Part shown: positions 8,201 through 17,000 of the stretch, one piece after another
Layout: every line of letters begins with the position of its first letter
Position numbering within the stretch: position 1 is the stretch's first letter
From: Pedococcus dokdonensis
GTDB taxonomy: Bacteria; Actinomycetota; Actinomycetes; Actinomycetales; Dermatophilaceae
Length of the DNA: 64,000 nt
NCBI RefSeq assembly: GCF_900104525.1
Contig: NZ_LT629711.1
Location: forward strand, 1,922,001-1,986,000
Direction: 5' to 3'
Position numbers and translations under genes: made by a program
Notes under the pieces: model-generated
Database searches by the model: none
What the model saw: the letters and a program-made list of their open reading frames with translations, nothing else
What the model was told of the DNA's origin: nothing

Positions 8201-9628
8201 GCCCTTCCCCGGCGCATCGTGGCCGCAGCCTTGCCGCGCACGGCAACGCCGCGACAGTTCCCGATCGGGCTCGTCGACGAACCCGGACGGCAGCGTCAGC
8301 CGCCCCTGACCGTCTCGCTCGACGAGCCGCACGCCTGGGGTTTCGCGGGCGCCGCGCGGAGTGGGCGCACCACCGCACTGCTCACCTTCGTCGGCTCGGC
8401 CGCCTCCGCCTGTGGACCGGACGAGCTGCACGTGTATGCCGTGAGTGCGGGTTCTCTCTCGACCTTGCAGTCCCTGCCGCACTGCGGCGCGCACGTGGCC
8501 GTCGACGACCTCGCGCGACTCTCGCGCCTGGTCGACCGGTTGGCGGCTGCAGTCGACGAAAGACGTGCGCACGCGACGACGCCAGGCGCCCTTCTCCTCG
8601 TGATCGACGACTGGGAGCTCCTGGCAGAGCGCACCGCGGACCATGACGGCGGTCGGCTGGCCACGAGGCTGCTCGGGCTGGTCCGCGACGGCGTCGGCGC
8701 GGGACTGACCACTGCCGTCGCGGGTGGACGCAGCCTGCTCGTGGGTGGGGCTGCCGCGGCGCTCGGTCACCGCGTCGTGCTGAGGGTCGACGACCCCACT
8801 GACCTCCTCCTCGCGGGCCTGCCGCCCAGGTCGAAGCCGGTCGACCTGACACCCGGCCGCGGGCTCCTCGCCGATGGCCGCGAGGTCCAGCTCGCCCTGC
8901 CGCCGGAGCGCGAGCTCGCGACCGACTGGTCGGGCGCCGGCCGACTCCCGTGGCGGATCGATGCGCTGCCCGACCGCGTGGCGTTGGACAGCCTGCCCCG
9001 CCCGGCACCGACGGAAGGCACGGTGTGGGTGGGTGTGGGCGGCGACGAGCTCGCCCCACTCGGGCTCGACCCGGGACGGGTCGGCCGGAGGTGGGCGGTC
9101 GTCGGCGGGCGCCGCAGCGGAGTGAGCACCTCGCTGACGACCATCGCGACAGGCCTGCTCCACCAGGGACGACCGGTGTGCGCCGTCGCGCGGCCGAACG
9201 ACGCCTGGGCAGGCCTCGTGGGTGACCCGCGCCTGTCGTGGTGCACCGATCCGCAGCAGGTCGCCGACCTCCTGGAGCAACGACGTCGGCACCCCGACCT
9301 CGCCATCGTGGTGGACGATGCCGACGACCTGGTTGACACGTCGATCGGCGGCGCGCTGCGCGAGTTGGCCGGGCTGGTCGATCGCGACGGCGGGCTGGTC
9401 GTCGTCGGTGCGCATGACGACACCCTGTCGCTGCAGTACCGAGGGTTGGCGATCGAGGTCGCACGGCACGGGTGCGGGATCCTGCTGGGGCCGACCAGCA
9501 CCAGCGCGGCAGACCTGCTCGCGGCCCGGGTGACGGTGGATCGGGCGGCCCTACCCGGGCGTGGATACCTGGTGCGACCCGGGGTCGCCGTGCCCCTCCA
9601 GGTCGCCTCGCATACGGTCGGGGAGTGA
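5294..9628 (+). CDS. FHA-domain FtsK/SpoIIIE ATPase (EssC/EccC-like)
   Basis: 1444 aa. An N-terminal beta-rich region (1-115) is followed by an FHA domain (about 140-215; GRG, SRVH and NGT core residues present), two membrane helices (264-305), a short coiled coil (306-345) and three FtsK-like ATPase modules. The first is intact, with GTTGAGKS (Lys702) and VIVVDEFRAL; the second (GAARSGRTT, about 1016) and third (GGRRSGVST, about 1271) lack the P-loop lysine. This order resembles EssC of type VII secretion, but no WXG100 gene is adjacent. FHA suggests phospho-threonine control by a Ser/Thr kinase. Substrate unknown. Confidence 0.8.
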   Translation: MRLQLTVVDGLGSRAGAAGAAGEGEAVQGEAVQGEVVEVEVEAPTGSTASELATALGAVFVTSETTGRPRTAGLVATTISVAGKVVDPTSLVGSAPLLDGAAVTVSSGLTTPASAGVPVPRFAMWLAVTHGPDAGRTSQLGLGRHTLGRGADASILIEDAALSRVHALLEITADAITVADGGSTNGTELDGTPVGGSPTPAPLGATIRIGDSLVRIRTGDDVPAASRACGEGTIAINRRPRLRAASPARSVTLPDAPTAPSTSRLPWVAMALPLPVAALLAVFFGPTMLAFAVMSPLMMAGTAFGDRVTTRRRYAAEHAAYERRLRAAEEAVDRACRAEEAALDEALPDPAQVLTIASTPTARLWERRIDDPDALVVAVGWCSTPAAVRVTDPTGADAAEPPLLHRVPCTLAVGELGVVGICGRRETVLGVLRSVVGQLVTFHSPLDLSLALLTGTAAAQQDWSWLARLPHVRSPEGVPQGGWLLGQGAPGAAPTAPTAPTAPTRLAGLAATVRDRHRAQPPGAAWAGPRTVLLLDDAAALRGLPDLAEVLARGPRVGIHVVAAADHRAGLPSETAAVLDLTAPEAPRLHRLGEAPQPLTADQVGPWWADRLSRSLAPLRDATPGAAAASPPRQVGLLELLAAPGGSGDDLSLTSEDVARGWSLAPRSTAIPLGHTSDGRHVVDLAGDGPHVLVAGTTGAGKSELLRTLVASLAVRNRPEHLSMVLVDYKGGAAFRDLAALPHVGSLVTDLDEHLASRALVSLRAELKHRERTLAAAGVSDFVAYESLPSVRPPALARLVIVVDEFRALAEELPEFVTGMVSIASLGRSLGVHLVLATQRPAGVVTADIKANLNLRIGLRLRDRADSLDVLEAPDAATIDPATPGRALVRTGGGDLLAVQVAHPGATTTRTRPDGIRVRRLPWGHAPQPWPAPPGPIVEERSDLAVVVAAVQGAATAVGARPAANPWLPALPRRIVAAALPRTATPRQFPIGLVDEPGRQRQPPLTVSLDEPHAWGFAGAARSGRTTALLTFVGSAASACGPDELHVYAVSAGSLSTLQSLPHCGAHVAVDDLARLSRLVDRLAAAVDERRAHATTPGALLLVIDDWELLAERTADHDGGRLATRLLGLVRDGVGAGLTTAVAGGRSLLVGGAAAALGHRVVLRVDDPTDLLLAGLPPRSKPVDLTPGRGLLADGREVQLALPPERELATDWSGAGRLPWRIDALPDRVALDSLPRPAPTEGTVWVGVGGDELAPLGLDPGRVGRRWAVVGGRRSGVSTSLTTIATGLLHQGRPVCAVARPNDAWAGLVGDPRLSWCTDPQQVADLLEQRRRHPDLAIVVDDADDLVDTSIGGALRELAGLVDRDGGLVVVGAHDDTLSLQYRGLAIEVARHGCGILLGPTSTSAADLLAARVTVDRAALPGRGYLVRPGVAVPLQVASHTVGE
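5361..5405 (+). repeat. Three 15-base tandem repeats inside the FHA-FtsK gene
   Basis: Unit AGGGTGAAGCGGTCC begins at 5361, 5376 and 5391 (third copy diverged). In frame it encodes EAVQG/EVVEV-type linker residues between the N-terminal strand region and the rest of the protein. Confidence 0.7.
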
Positions 9629-10035
9629 CCCTGACTCCTGACCTGGCCGCCCTCGGGGACGAGAAGTTCGTCTCCCTCACCACGTTCCGCAAGTCCGGCA
9701 AGCCGGTGCCGACCACCGTCTGGGTGGGGCGCGACGGCGACACGCTCGTCGTGACGACACCGAGCGGGAGCGGCAAGGTGAAGCGGTTGCGCAACGACCA
9801 GCGCATCGAGCTCAGGCCGTCGACACGCCGCGGCGACGTCGACGACTCGGCGACTCCCGTGGCGGGTGTGGCTGAGGTCGTCGAGGGTGCCGCGGCGATG
9901 GACCGGCTGCACGCGGTGCTCGGGGACAAGTACGGGCTCGAGTACAAGCTGGTGATGCGCCTCGAGAAGCTGTTGAAGCGCGGCAACAGGTCGCGGGTGA
10001 TGCTGCGAATCCGGCCGGCCGACCACGCCGCCTGA
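9625..10035 (+). CDS. PPOX-class F420-dependent oxidoreductase
   Basis: 136 aa split-barrel flavin/deazaflavin protein. The start resembles the Rv-type PPOX family (ALGDEKFVSLTTFRKSGKPVPTTVWV, then GKVKRLRNDQRIEL, which positions the cofactor phosphate). Members reduce diverse substrates with F420H2; the substrate here is not evident. GTG 9625 overlaps the FHA-FtsK stop in a GTGA, so the gene is probably co-transcribed, although no functional link is known. Usual family length is 130-150 aa. Confidence 0.75.
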   Translation: MTLTPDLAALGDEKFVSLTTFRKSGKPVPTTVWVGRDGDTLVVTTPSGSGKVKRLRNDQRIELRPSTRRGDVDDSATPVAGVAEVVEGAAAMDRLHAVLGDKYGLEYKLVMRLEKLLKRGNRSRVMLRIRPADHAA

Positions 10036-10064
10036 GCCGACCTGGGCCGCGGATCGTCGCCGCC

Positions 10065-10475
10065 TCAGTCGTCGACGGGGTCGGCGTCCTCGTCCGTCGT
10101 GTCCGCCTTGATCGCGGCGACGATGCCGGCCAGCGCCACGACGATGACCAGCGCGCCGACCACTCCCCGGCCGCTCTGCACGAGGCTCCACCCGACGGGG
10201 AGCAGGAGCGCGTTCCAGACCACGGTCGGGGTGTTCGGCCAGTTGTCGCCGCGCACCCAGCCGCGGGCCAGCGCCGCGATGCCGACTGCGAAGACGAGGA
10301 TCAGCAGGGCCGACATGACCACCCGAGTCGTGTCGTCGGCGTCGTCCTGGGTCAGCTCCCACAGGTAGAACCCGACGAACCCGACCAGCGCGAGCGCCTG
10401 GAGGGCACAGAGCCCGGCTGCCACCGTCCGGAACGGGTCGCGGGGGCGGGCAGGAGCGGGAGCCGGACTGGTCAC
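10065..10475 (-). CDS. Four-helix integral membrane protein, unknown function
   Basis: 136 aa. Four hydrophobic segments follow a short Pro/Ala-rich N-terminus (TVAAGLCALQALALVGFVGF, VMSALLILVFAVGIAALARG, VVWNALLLPVGWSLVQ, GALVIVVALAGIVAAI), with an acidic C-terminus (TTDEDADPVDD). The GTG start at 10475 sits seven bases after TAGCCT, a leaderless arrangement; the frame is open to 10574, but the extra residues lack support. It is convergent with the oxidoreductase gene. No family function recognised. Confidence 0.65.
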   Translation of the reverse strand: MTSPAPAPARPRDPFRTVAAGLCALQALALVGFVGFYLWELTQDDADDTTRVVMSALLILVFAVGIAALARGWVRGDNWPNTPTVVWNALLLPVGWSLVQSGRGVVGALVIVVALAGIVAAIKADTTDEDADPVDD

Positions 10476-10482
10476 GGCACTC

Positions 10483-10488
10483 AGGCTA
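10483..10488 (-). promoter_or_regulatory. -10 box, leaderless start of the 10475 gene
   Basis: TAGCCT on the minus strand, seven bases before the GTG at 10475. Confidence 0.35.
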
Positions 10489-10699
10489 GGCCCGCGCGCG
10501 GGAGGCGCGCACGCGGCATACCGGGTGCGCGAAGGGTTGCCCCATGGGACGGGAGCGGCCCGCGCGTCCGACATGTGACCAAAACCTCACCGTTACCGGC
10601 CGGATATCTAGCGCTGGGCCTCGCGAATCCGGGACACATGCGTCACGCTGGAACAGAAACACCCGGCAACCCGTTGGCAGAAGTGCGTCAACCCCTCCA

Positions 10700-10749
10700 A
10701 AATGGGTGCGCACGCGTTTCACCCTGTGTGGAAATGGGTCCGCTAGGCT
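10700..10749 (+). promoter_or_regulatory. whiB1 promoter with two direct repeats
   Basis: TAGGCT (10744-10749) is the best -10 candidate. Just upstream, AAATGGGTGCGC (10700-10711) and AAATGGGTCCGC (10732-10743) are 11/12 identical and spaced 32 bases apart, about three helical turns, with the second abutting the -10. This suggests a regulator-binding pair and a leader of about 130 bases. The rest of the 10476-10887 gap shows nothing else I can assign. Confidence 0.4.
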
Positions 10750-10887
10750 TTGCCGCTCGGCCCTGACCCGCTCAGGAGCACGACCCCCAGCACACCCCCG
10801 CAACGTCGCGTCCGTGCCGTGAGGTCCGCAATCCCTGGGCCGCACCGCGCGGGCGGGAGTCCCCCTGCACTACAAGGAGCACCGTTC

Positions 10888-11136
10888 ATGGATTGGCGCG
10901 ATCGCGCTGCCTGTCTCGACGAGGACCCCGAGCTGTTCTTCCCGATCGGGAACACCGGCCCGGCGATCCTCCAGATCGAGGAGGCCAAGGCCGTGTGTCG
11001 GCGATGCACGGTCGTCGACACCTGCCTGAAGTGGGCCATCGAGTCCGGCCAGGACGCCGGCGTCTGGGGCGGCATGTCCGAGGACGAGCGCCGCGCCCTC
11101 AAGCGCCGCAACGCCCGCGCTCGCCGCGCCGGCTGA
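10888..11136 (+). CDS. whiB1: WhiB-family iron-sulfur transcription factor (WhiB1-like)
   Basis: 82 aa. Begins MDWRDRAACLDEDPELFFP and carries the four [4Fe-4S] ligands Cys9, Cys37, Cys40 and Cys46, the GVWGG turn (about 58-62) and a basic C-terminal DNA-binding tail (RRALKRRNARARR). Length and residues match mycobacterial WhiB1, an essential nitric-oxide-sensitive regulator that binds the sigma factor. AAGGAG eight bases before ATG 10888 fixes the start. Its neighbour is pdtaS, as in M. tuberculosis (Rv3219/Rv3220c), which supports orthology. Confidence 0.93.
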   Translation: MDWRDRAACLDEDPELFFPIGNTGPAILQIEEAKAVCRRCTVVDTCLKWAIESGQDAGVWGGMSEDERRALKRRNARARRAG

Positions 11137-11149
11137 CCGAGCCCACCCC

Positions 11150-11165
11150 GCCGCCCGTGGGCGGC
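11150..11165. terminator. Short hairpin between whiB1 and pdtaS
   Basis: GCCGCC-CGTG-GGCGGC: a six-base perfect stem with a four-base loop in the 65-base gap between the convergent genes. It could serve both. No T-run. Confidence 0.4.
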
Positions 11166-11201
11166 CCGCACCACCCACAACTGCAGAGACCGGGACCGCG
11201 C

Positions 11202-12695
11202 TCAGCCGCCGTCCCTGCCCAGTGGCCGAAGCCGCGCGATGAAACGCACCCGCGTACCGCGCGGCTTTGCTGCGTCCCAGCTGATCCGGCCCCGCAGGTC
11301 CTGCACCAGCGACTGCACGATCTGGGTGCCGAGCCCCGACCCACCGGGCTTGAAGTCGCCGGGCAGCCCGGCCCCGTCGTCGGTGATCGTCACCGTGAGC
11401 AGCTCGTCGCCCCGGTCGTCGGTGCTGCGCTGCGCCGTCACCTCGACCGTGCCCCCACCGGTCTCGGCGAGCCCGTGCTCCACGGCGTTCTGGATCAGCT
11501 CGGACAGCACCATCGCGAGCGCCGTCGCGTCCTCGGCCCGCAGCGTGCCGAACGACCCGTGCAGCTGCGAGCTGATCGGGTGCTCGATCTTGGCCACCTC
11601 GGTGATCGCCTGCAGCCCGCGCACCGCGATGTCGTCGAAGTCCACCGTCTCGTCGAACCCCTGGCTCAGTGTCTCGTGCACCAGCGCGATCACCCCGACC
11701 CGGCGCACCGCCTCCTCCAGCGCCACCCGCCCGGCCTCGCCCTCGGGCAGCCGACGGGCCTGGAGCCGCAACAGCGCCGCCACGGTCTGCAGGTTGTTCT
11801 TCACACGGTGGTGGATCTCGCGGATCGTCGCGTCCTTGGTGAGCAGCTCGAGCTCGCGACGCCGCAGCTCCGAGACGTCGCGCAGGAGCAGCAGCGCACC
11901 GATCCGGTTGCCGCCCTCGGTGAGCGGGATCGCCCGCATCGAGACGCTCGCGCCACGGGACGTCACCTCGGTGCGCCAGGGCGCCCGCCCGGTGACCACC
12001 AGCGCCAGCGACTCGTCGACCGGCGCCTCGTCGCGCAGCAGGTCGGCCACCACCTTGGCGAGCAGCTCGCCGATCACGTCACCGACGTGGCCGAGCCGGT
12101 GCACGGCCGAGAGCGCGTTGGGGCTGGCGTAGGACACGATCCCGTTGACGTCCAACCGGATCACGCCGTCACCCACGCGCGGCGCACCACGCCGCTGACC
12201 GGTGGGCGCCGAGGTGTTCGGGAACTCCCCCGCCGCGATCATCCGCGCCATCGCGTCGGCCAGCGCTTGGTAGGTCAGCTCCAGCCGGCTCGGCGTGCGC
12301 ATCGCGGCAAGGTTGGTATGGCGGGTGATCACCGCCAGTGCGCGGCCCTGGCGCACGACCGGGATGGCTTCCTCCCGGACCGGCATGTCGTCGCGGAAGA
12401 TCGGGTCCTTCTCCCGGACGATCCGCTGGTCCAGGTAGGCCTGGTCGAGCAGCGACTGCCGACCCCGGTGCGTCCGCCGGCCGACGACGTCCTCGAAGAA
12501 CACCATCTGGCCGGTCGTCGGTCGCACGTGCGCGACGGCCAGCCAGCCCTCCAGACCACCCGGCACCCACAGCACCAGGTCGCCGAACGACAGGTCCGAG
12601 ATCAGCTGCCAGTCGCCGACGAGCAGCTGCAGCCACTCCACCTCGGCGGGCGCGAGGTCGGTGGCGGACTGGAGCACCTCGTTGAGCGTGGGCAC
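11202..12695 (-). CDS. pdtaS: Sensor histidine kinase PdtaS
   Basis: 497 aa soluble kinase. An N-terminal GAF-like domain (about 1-160) is followed by a PAS-like domain (about 175-285), a HisKA_2 helix with the IHHRVKNNLQ box (His295/His296), and a HATPase domain (LSELIQNAVEHG, DDGAGLP, SGLGTQIVQSLV). PdtaS phosphorylates the RNA-binding antiterminator PdtaR, which is not in this window. TAGGCT six bases before GTG 12695 suggests a leaderless transcript. Convergent with whiB1, the same order as in mycobacteria. Confidence 0.9.
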   Translation of the reverse strand: MPTLNEVLQSATDLAPAEVEWLQLLVGDWQLISDLSFGDLVLWVPGGLEGWLAVAHVRPTTGQMVFFEDVVGRRTHRGRQSLLDQAYLDQRIVREKDPIFRDDMPVREEAIPVVRQGRALAVITRHTNLAAMRTPSRLELTYQALADAMARMIAAGEFPNTSAPTGQRRGAPRVGDGVIRLDVNGIVSYASPNALSAVHRLGHVGDVIGELLAKVVADLLRDEAPVDESLALVVTGRAPWRTEVTSRGASVSMRAIPLTEGGNRIGALLLLRDVSELRRRELELLTKDATIREIHHRVKNNLQTVAALLRLQARRLPEGEAGRVALEEAVRRVGVIALVHETLSQGFDETVDFDDIAVRGLQAITEVAKIEHPISSQLHGSFGTLRAEDATALAMVLSELIQNAVEHGLAETGGGTVEVTAQRSTDDRGDELLTVTITDDGAGLPGDFKPGGSGLGTQIVQSLVQDLRGRISWDAAKPRGTRVRFIARLRPLGRDGG

Positions 12696-12701
12696 GCCGG
12701 A

Positions 12702-12707
12702 AGCCTA
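12702..12707 (-). promoter_or_regulatory. -10 box of pdtaS
   Basis: TAGGCT on the minus strand, six bases before the GTG start, implying a leaderless mRNA. Confidence 0.4.
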
Positions 12708-12780
12708 ATCGGCCCGCCACCACCGCCCGACGCGCAGGCTCGTGATCGGCGAATCACGCTGCTGTCGGCCAGGTGTCCCC

Positions 12781-12786
12781 TAGCCT
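12781..12786 (+). promoter_or_regulatory. -10 box of the 12795 gene
   Basis: TAGCCT, eight bases before ATG 12795, with no ribosome site in between. Confidence 0.4.
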
Positions 12787-12794
12787 CGTCCCTC

Positions 12795-13274
12795 ATGAGC
12801 GAGCCCCCGTCCCAGGTGCCCCCGTCCCAGGTGCCCCCGTCCGAGCCAGCCCAGCTCGAGCCGGCCCAGCCCGGCCAGCCTGCCGGTCCGGCCCAGCCGG
12901 CCCTGGGCACCATCCGGCTCACCATCCAGGGGTCGATGTGGACCGCCAACGCCCTCACCCCGCGGGTGCGGATCAACGGCTACCCCGTGCCGTCCCGCTA
13001 TGGCGTGCAGGACCTGCCCGTCTACGTCGGAGCCAACCACGTGGACGTCGACGCCCAGTGGATGCGCACCTACGGCCAGGCCGGGATCGACACGACGGTG
13101 GCCCCCGGCCAGGTCGTCGAGGTCTGGTACGCCTCGCCCGTGCACCAGTTCGCCCGCGGCAACATCGGCTTCACCAAGCAACCTCGTCCGGGGATGGGCT
13201 GCCTGTGGGTGGCCCTGGGCCTGGTCGCGCTCGTCGTCGTCCTCGCCGTCGTCGCCGCGGCGTTGGCGGGCTGA
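12795..13274 (+). CDS. Proline-rich single-helix membrane protein, unknown
   Basis: 159 aa. A Pro/Gln/Ala-rich N-terminus (about 1-38) built from short repeats is followed by a beta-rich cytoplasmic domain (about 39-125; IRLTIQGSMWTANALTPRVRINGYPVP) and one C-terminal membrane helix (CLWVALGLVALVVVLAVVAAALAG). The C-terminal anchor with the domain facing the cytoplasm is inferred from charge. I do not recognise a function. Divergent from pdtaS with an 85-base promoter gap; the downstream MOSC gene is convergent. Confidence 0.65.
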   Translation: MSEPPSQVPPSQVPPSEPAQLEPAQPGQPAGPAQPALGTIRLTIQGSMWTANALTPRVRINGYPVPSRYGVQDLPVYVGANHVDVDAQWMRTYGQAGIDTTVAPGQVVEVWYASPVHQFARGNIGFTKQPRPGMGCLWVALGLVALVVVLAVVAAALAG

Positions 13275-13288
13275 GCAACCCGGCCCGG

Positions 13289-14020
13289 TCAGGCCCCGCG
13301 CGCCACCTCGTCGCCTAGGGAGATGGTGCCAGGCTGGACCACGGTCGCGTAGACGCCAGCGTTGAGGTCGTGGTGCTCGCTGATCGCCTTGAGCATGCCG
13401 GGTCGCTCGGCCAGGCCGACCTGGGCCACGCCCACCATCCGGCAGCGCTCGGTCGTCTCGGTGACCCGCACGACGACCGCACCGATTCGGACCTCGCGCC
13501 CGAGCCAGCTCTCCTCGACGAACGGCTCGGTGGTGGCGACGACGACGTTGGTGCGCAGGTGGCGTGGGTCCACTGGTCGTCCGTCGCCCTCGTGCCGACC
13601 GAGCTCCTCGAGCGTGGCGGTGCCGACGATCGAGAACGTCGCACCGTCCTGGTGCTGGATGTCGGTCTCGCGCCGGACCGAGACGGGCTCGCCGAAGTGC
13701 TCGCTCAGCGCCGCATCCGCCTCGGGAGTGCCGGCGACCACCGTGACCCCACCGGGCAGGGTCACGTGGGTGTCGTCACCGTCGCGGCGGGCCGACGCGG
13801 TGAAGACCGGATCCATCCGCCGGAACCGTCGGGAGTGCTTGCCCGTGGCCAGCTTGCGCGCCGAGTCGTAGACCGCCCACTCCCGGTCGCCGAGCAGCCC
13901 GCGCTCGTCGACCGCGACCGACTGCACCGCGTCGACACCCATGGCCTTGACCGGGAACCGGTGCAGCGCGACGACGACGAGAGGTATGGCGTCGATGGCC
14001 GCCTCAGCTCGTCGCCGCAC
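13289..14020 (-). CDS. MOSC domain protein
   Basis: 243 aa if started at GTG 14020. N-terminal MOSC beta-barrel (VVVALHRFPVKAMGVDAVQSV, GLLGDREWAVYD) and C-terminal MOSC domain with the conserved sulfur-carrier Cys region (TTERCRMVGVAQ). Relatives act in molybdenum-cofactor-linked sulfur transfer or amidoxime-type reduction; the substrate here is unknown. No ATG lies at the expected N-terminus; GTG 14020 overlaps the gdh 3' end by 17 bases, and ATG 13942 would remove the first strand. Because gdh is frameshifted, this frame reads continuously from gdh. Confidence 0.75.
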   Translation of the reverse strand: MRRRAEAAIDAIPLVVVALHRFPVKAMGVDAVQSVAVDERGLLGDREWAVYDSARKLATGKHSRRFRRMDPVFTASARRDGDDTHVTLPGGVTVVAGTPEADAALSEHFGEPVSVRRETDIQHQDGATFSIVGTATLEELGRHEGDGRPVDPRHLRTNVVVATTEPFVEESWLGREVRIGAVVVRVTETTERCRMVGVAQVGLAERPGMLKAISEHHDLNAGVYATVVQPGTISLGDEVARGA

Positions 14021-17000
14021 CCGAGCGGATGACCGAGCGCAGCGTGCGCAGGGCCACCGACAGGGCCGCGATGTTCGGCTTGTCGAGACGCTCGATGCCA
14101 CTGAGCGCCGTCCGGGCCCTGGCCAGGCTCTCCGCGTTGGCCTTGCCCCACTCCTCGTAGCGCGCCAACGGCGCGGCGCCGGAGGTGGACGCGTCGATGA
14201 CGGAGCGCACCAGGCTCTCCAGCACGGCATACAGGTCGTCGCGCAGGGCGCCACGGGCCAGGGCGTCCCACCGGTCGTCACGCGGGAGGTTGGTGACCCG
14301 CGTGAGCATCGCATCGATGCCGAACCGCTCCGACAGCACGAAGTAGAGCGGGGCCACGTCGGCCGGCGACTCTCCCGTGTCGGTGGCGATGTCGACGATG
14401 TCGAGCAGCGAGAACTGGTCGAGCAGGCTCGCCGAGCGAAGCGCGAGGTCCTCGTGCACTCCGACCTTTTCGAGCCCGGAGGCGTTGCGCTGCAAGCGCT
14501 TGAGCTCCGCACCCTTGAGCAGGTCCTGGATCTGTGGGCGAACTCGCGCACCACGTCACCGAACCGCGCCACCTCGTTGGCGACGTCGAGCCGCGACGGA
14601 CGCGAGGTGAGGAACCACCGCATCGACCGGTCGATCAGACGCCGGAACTCGAGATAGAGCTGGCTCTGCACATCGGTGGAGACGACGTTGTCGAGCGCCT
14701 CGACCTCGCGGACGAAGTCCGGCAGGTTGAAGATCTCGCGGCACACCACGAAGGCCCGCGCGATCTGCTCCGGTGTCGCGCCGGTCTCCTCCATCGCACG
14801 GAAGGCGAAGGTGATGCCGCCCCGGTTGACCATCGAGTTCACCACCGAGTTGGTGATGATCTCGCGACGCAGCGGGTGCTCGGCCAGCTCGTCGGCGAAC
14901 TGCTCGCGCAGGGCCGCCGGGAAGTAGTCGGTCAGGGTCGCCTGGAACCACGGGTCGTCGGGCAGCTCCGACGGCAGCAGGTCCTCCTTGAGCGCCAGCT
15001 TGGCGTAGGCGACCAGCACCGAGAACTCCGGCGACTTCAGTCCGAGGCCGGCTGCGAACCGACGGTCGATCTCGGTGTCGGACGGCAGGAACTCGAGGGC
15101 CCGGTCGAGGTCGCCGCGCTCCTCCAGCCAGTGGATCAGCCGCTGGTGCACCGGGAGCATCGGGTGCTCCTGCGCGCGCGCGTTGCCGAGCAGGACGTTC
15201 TGCTCGTAGTTGTCGCGCAGCACCTGGGCGGCGACGTCGTCGGTCATCGACGCCAGCAGGGTGTTGCGCTGCTTGAGCGTCATGTCACCACCCTTGACCA
15301 GGGAGGTCAGCAGGATCTTGATGTTGACCTCGTGGTCGGAGGTGTCGACGCCGGCGGAGTTGTCGATGGCGTCGGTGTTGACCCGCACTCCGTGCAGGGC
15401 CGCCTCGATCCGTCCGAGCTGGCTCAGCCCCAGGTTGCCGCCCTCGCCGACGACCTTGCAGCGCAGCTGCCCGCCGTCGACACGGATCGCGTCGTTGGCC
15501 CGGTCGCCGATGTCGGCGTTGCTCTCCCCGGCCGACTTGACGTAGGTGCCGATGCCGCCGTTCCAGAGCAGGTCGACCGGCGACAGCAGGATCGCCTTCA
15601 TCAGCTCGGCCGGGGTCATCGACGTCGCGCCCTTGGGCAGGCCCAGTGCCTCGGTCATCTCCGGGGTGATCGCGATCGACTTGAGCGAGCGGTCGAAGAC
15701 GCCGCCACCGGTCGAGATGAGCGACGTGTCGTAGTCGGCCCACGACGAGCGCGGGAGGTCGAAGAGCCGCTGCCGCTCCGGGAAGCTCGTGGCCGCAACG
15801 GGATTCGGGTCGATGAAGATGTGCCGGTGGTCGAAGGCAGCCACCAGCCGGATGTGCTCCGAGAGCAGCATGCCGTTGCCGAAGACGTCACCCGACATGT
15901 CGCCGATGCCGACAGCGGTGAAGTCCTCGGTCTGGGTGTCGTGGCCCATCTCGCGGAAGTGCCGCTTGACCGACTCCCACGCGCCACGGGCGGTGATGCC
16001 CATCGCCTTGTGGTCGTAGCCGGCCGAGCCACCGGAGGCGAAGCCGTCGTCGAGCCAGAACCCGTAGGACTGGGCCACGCCGTTGGCGATGTCGGAGAAC
16101 GTCGCGGTGCCCTTGTCGGCGGCCACCACGAGGTAGGAGTCGTCGGGGTCGTGCCGCACCACCGACGGCGGTGGCACGATCTGGGCGCCGTCGCGGTTGT
16201 CGGTGAGGTCGAGCAGCCCGGAGATGAACACCTTGTAGGAGGCGATTCCCTCGGCCAGCCAGGCGTCGCGGTCGACGGTCGGGTCGGGCAGCTGCTTGGC
16301 GTAGAAGCCACCCTTCGACCCGGTCGGCACGATGACGGCGTTCTTGACCATCTGGGCCTTGACCAGGCCGAGCACCTCGGTGCGGAAGTCCTCGCGCCGG
16401 TCGGACCAGCGCAACCCGCCGCGGGCCACCGGCCCGAACCGCAGGTGCACCCCCTCGACGCGCGGGGAGTAGACGAAGATCTCGAACTGGGGCCGCGGTG
16501 CCGGGAGGTCGGGGACGGCCTTCGGGTTGAGCTTGAGCGACACGTAGCTCTTTGCCGCCCCGGTCGCATCCGCCTGGTAGAAGTTCGTCCGCAGCGTCGC
16601 GGTGATGACGCCGAGGAAGGCCCGGATGATCCGGTCGTGGTCGAGGCTCTTGACCTCGTCGAGGTCCTTGGTGATCTGGTCGCACAGCGACGCCTGCTCG
16701 GCCTCGCGATCGGCACCCGCCACACCGGCATACCGGCTCGGGTCGAAGCGGGCCTCGAAGAGGGCCACGAGCTTCGCGGCCAACCGCAGGTTGGACACCA
16801 GGGCCGACTCGACGTAGTCCTGCGAGAACGTGGACCCGGTCTGGCGCAGGTACTTGGCGACGGTGCGCAGGATGACGACCTGGCGCCAGGTCAGCCCGGC
16901 ACCGAGGACCAGCGCGTTGAACCCGTCGGACTCGGCCTCGCCCCGCCACACCGCGCCGACCGCATCCTGGAAGAGCTCGCGCAGCCGGTCGCGGCCACCG

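Noticed and set aside
10893..13274. 793-aa + strand frame covering whiB1 to the membrane protein
   Set aside because: It runs antisense through pdtaS. Only the segment from ATG 12795 is gene-like.
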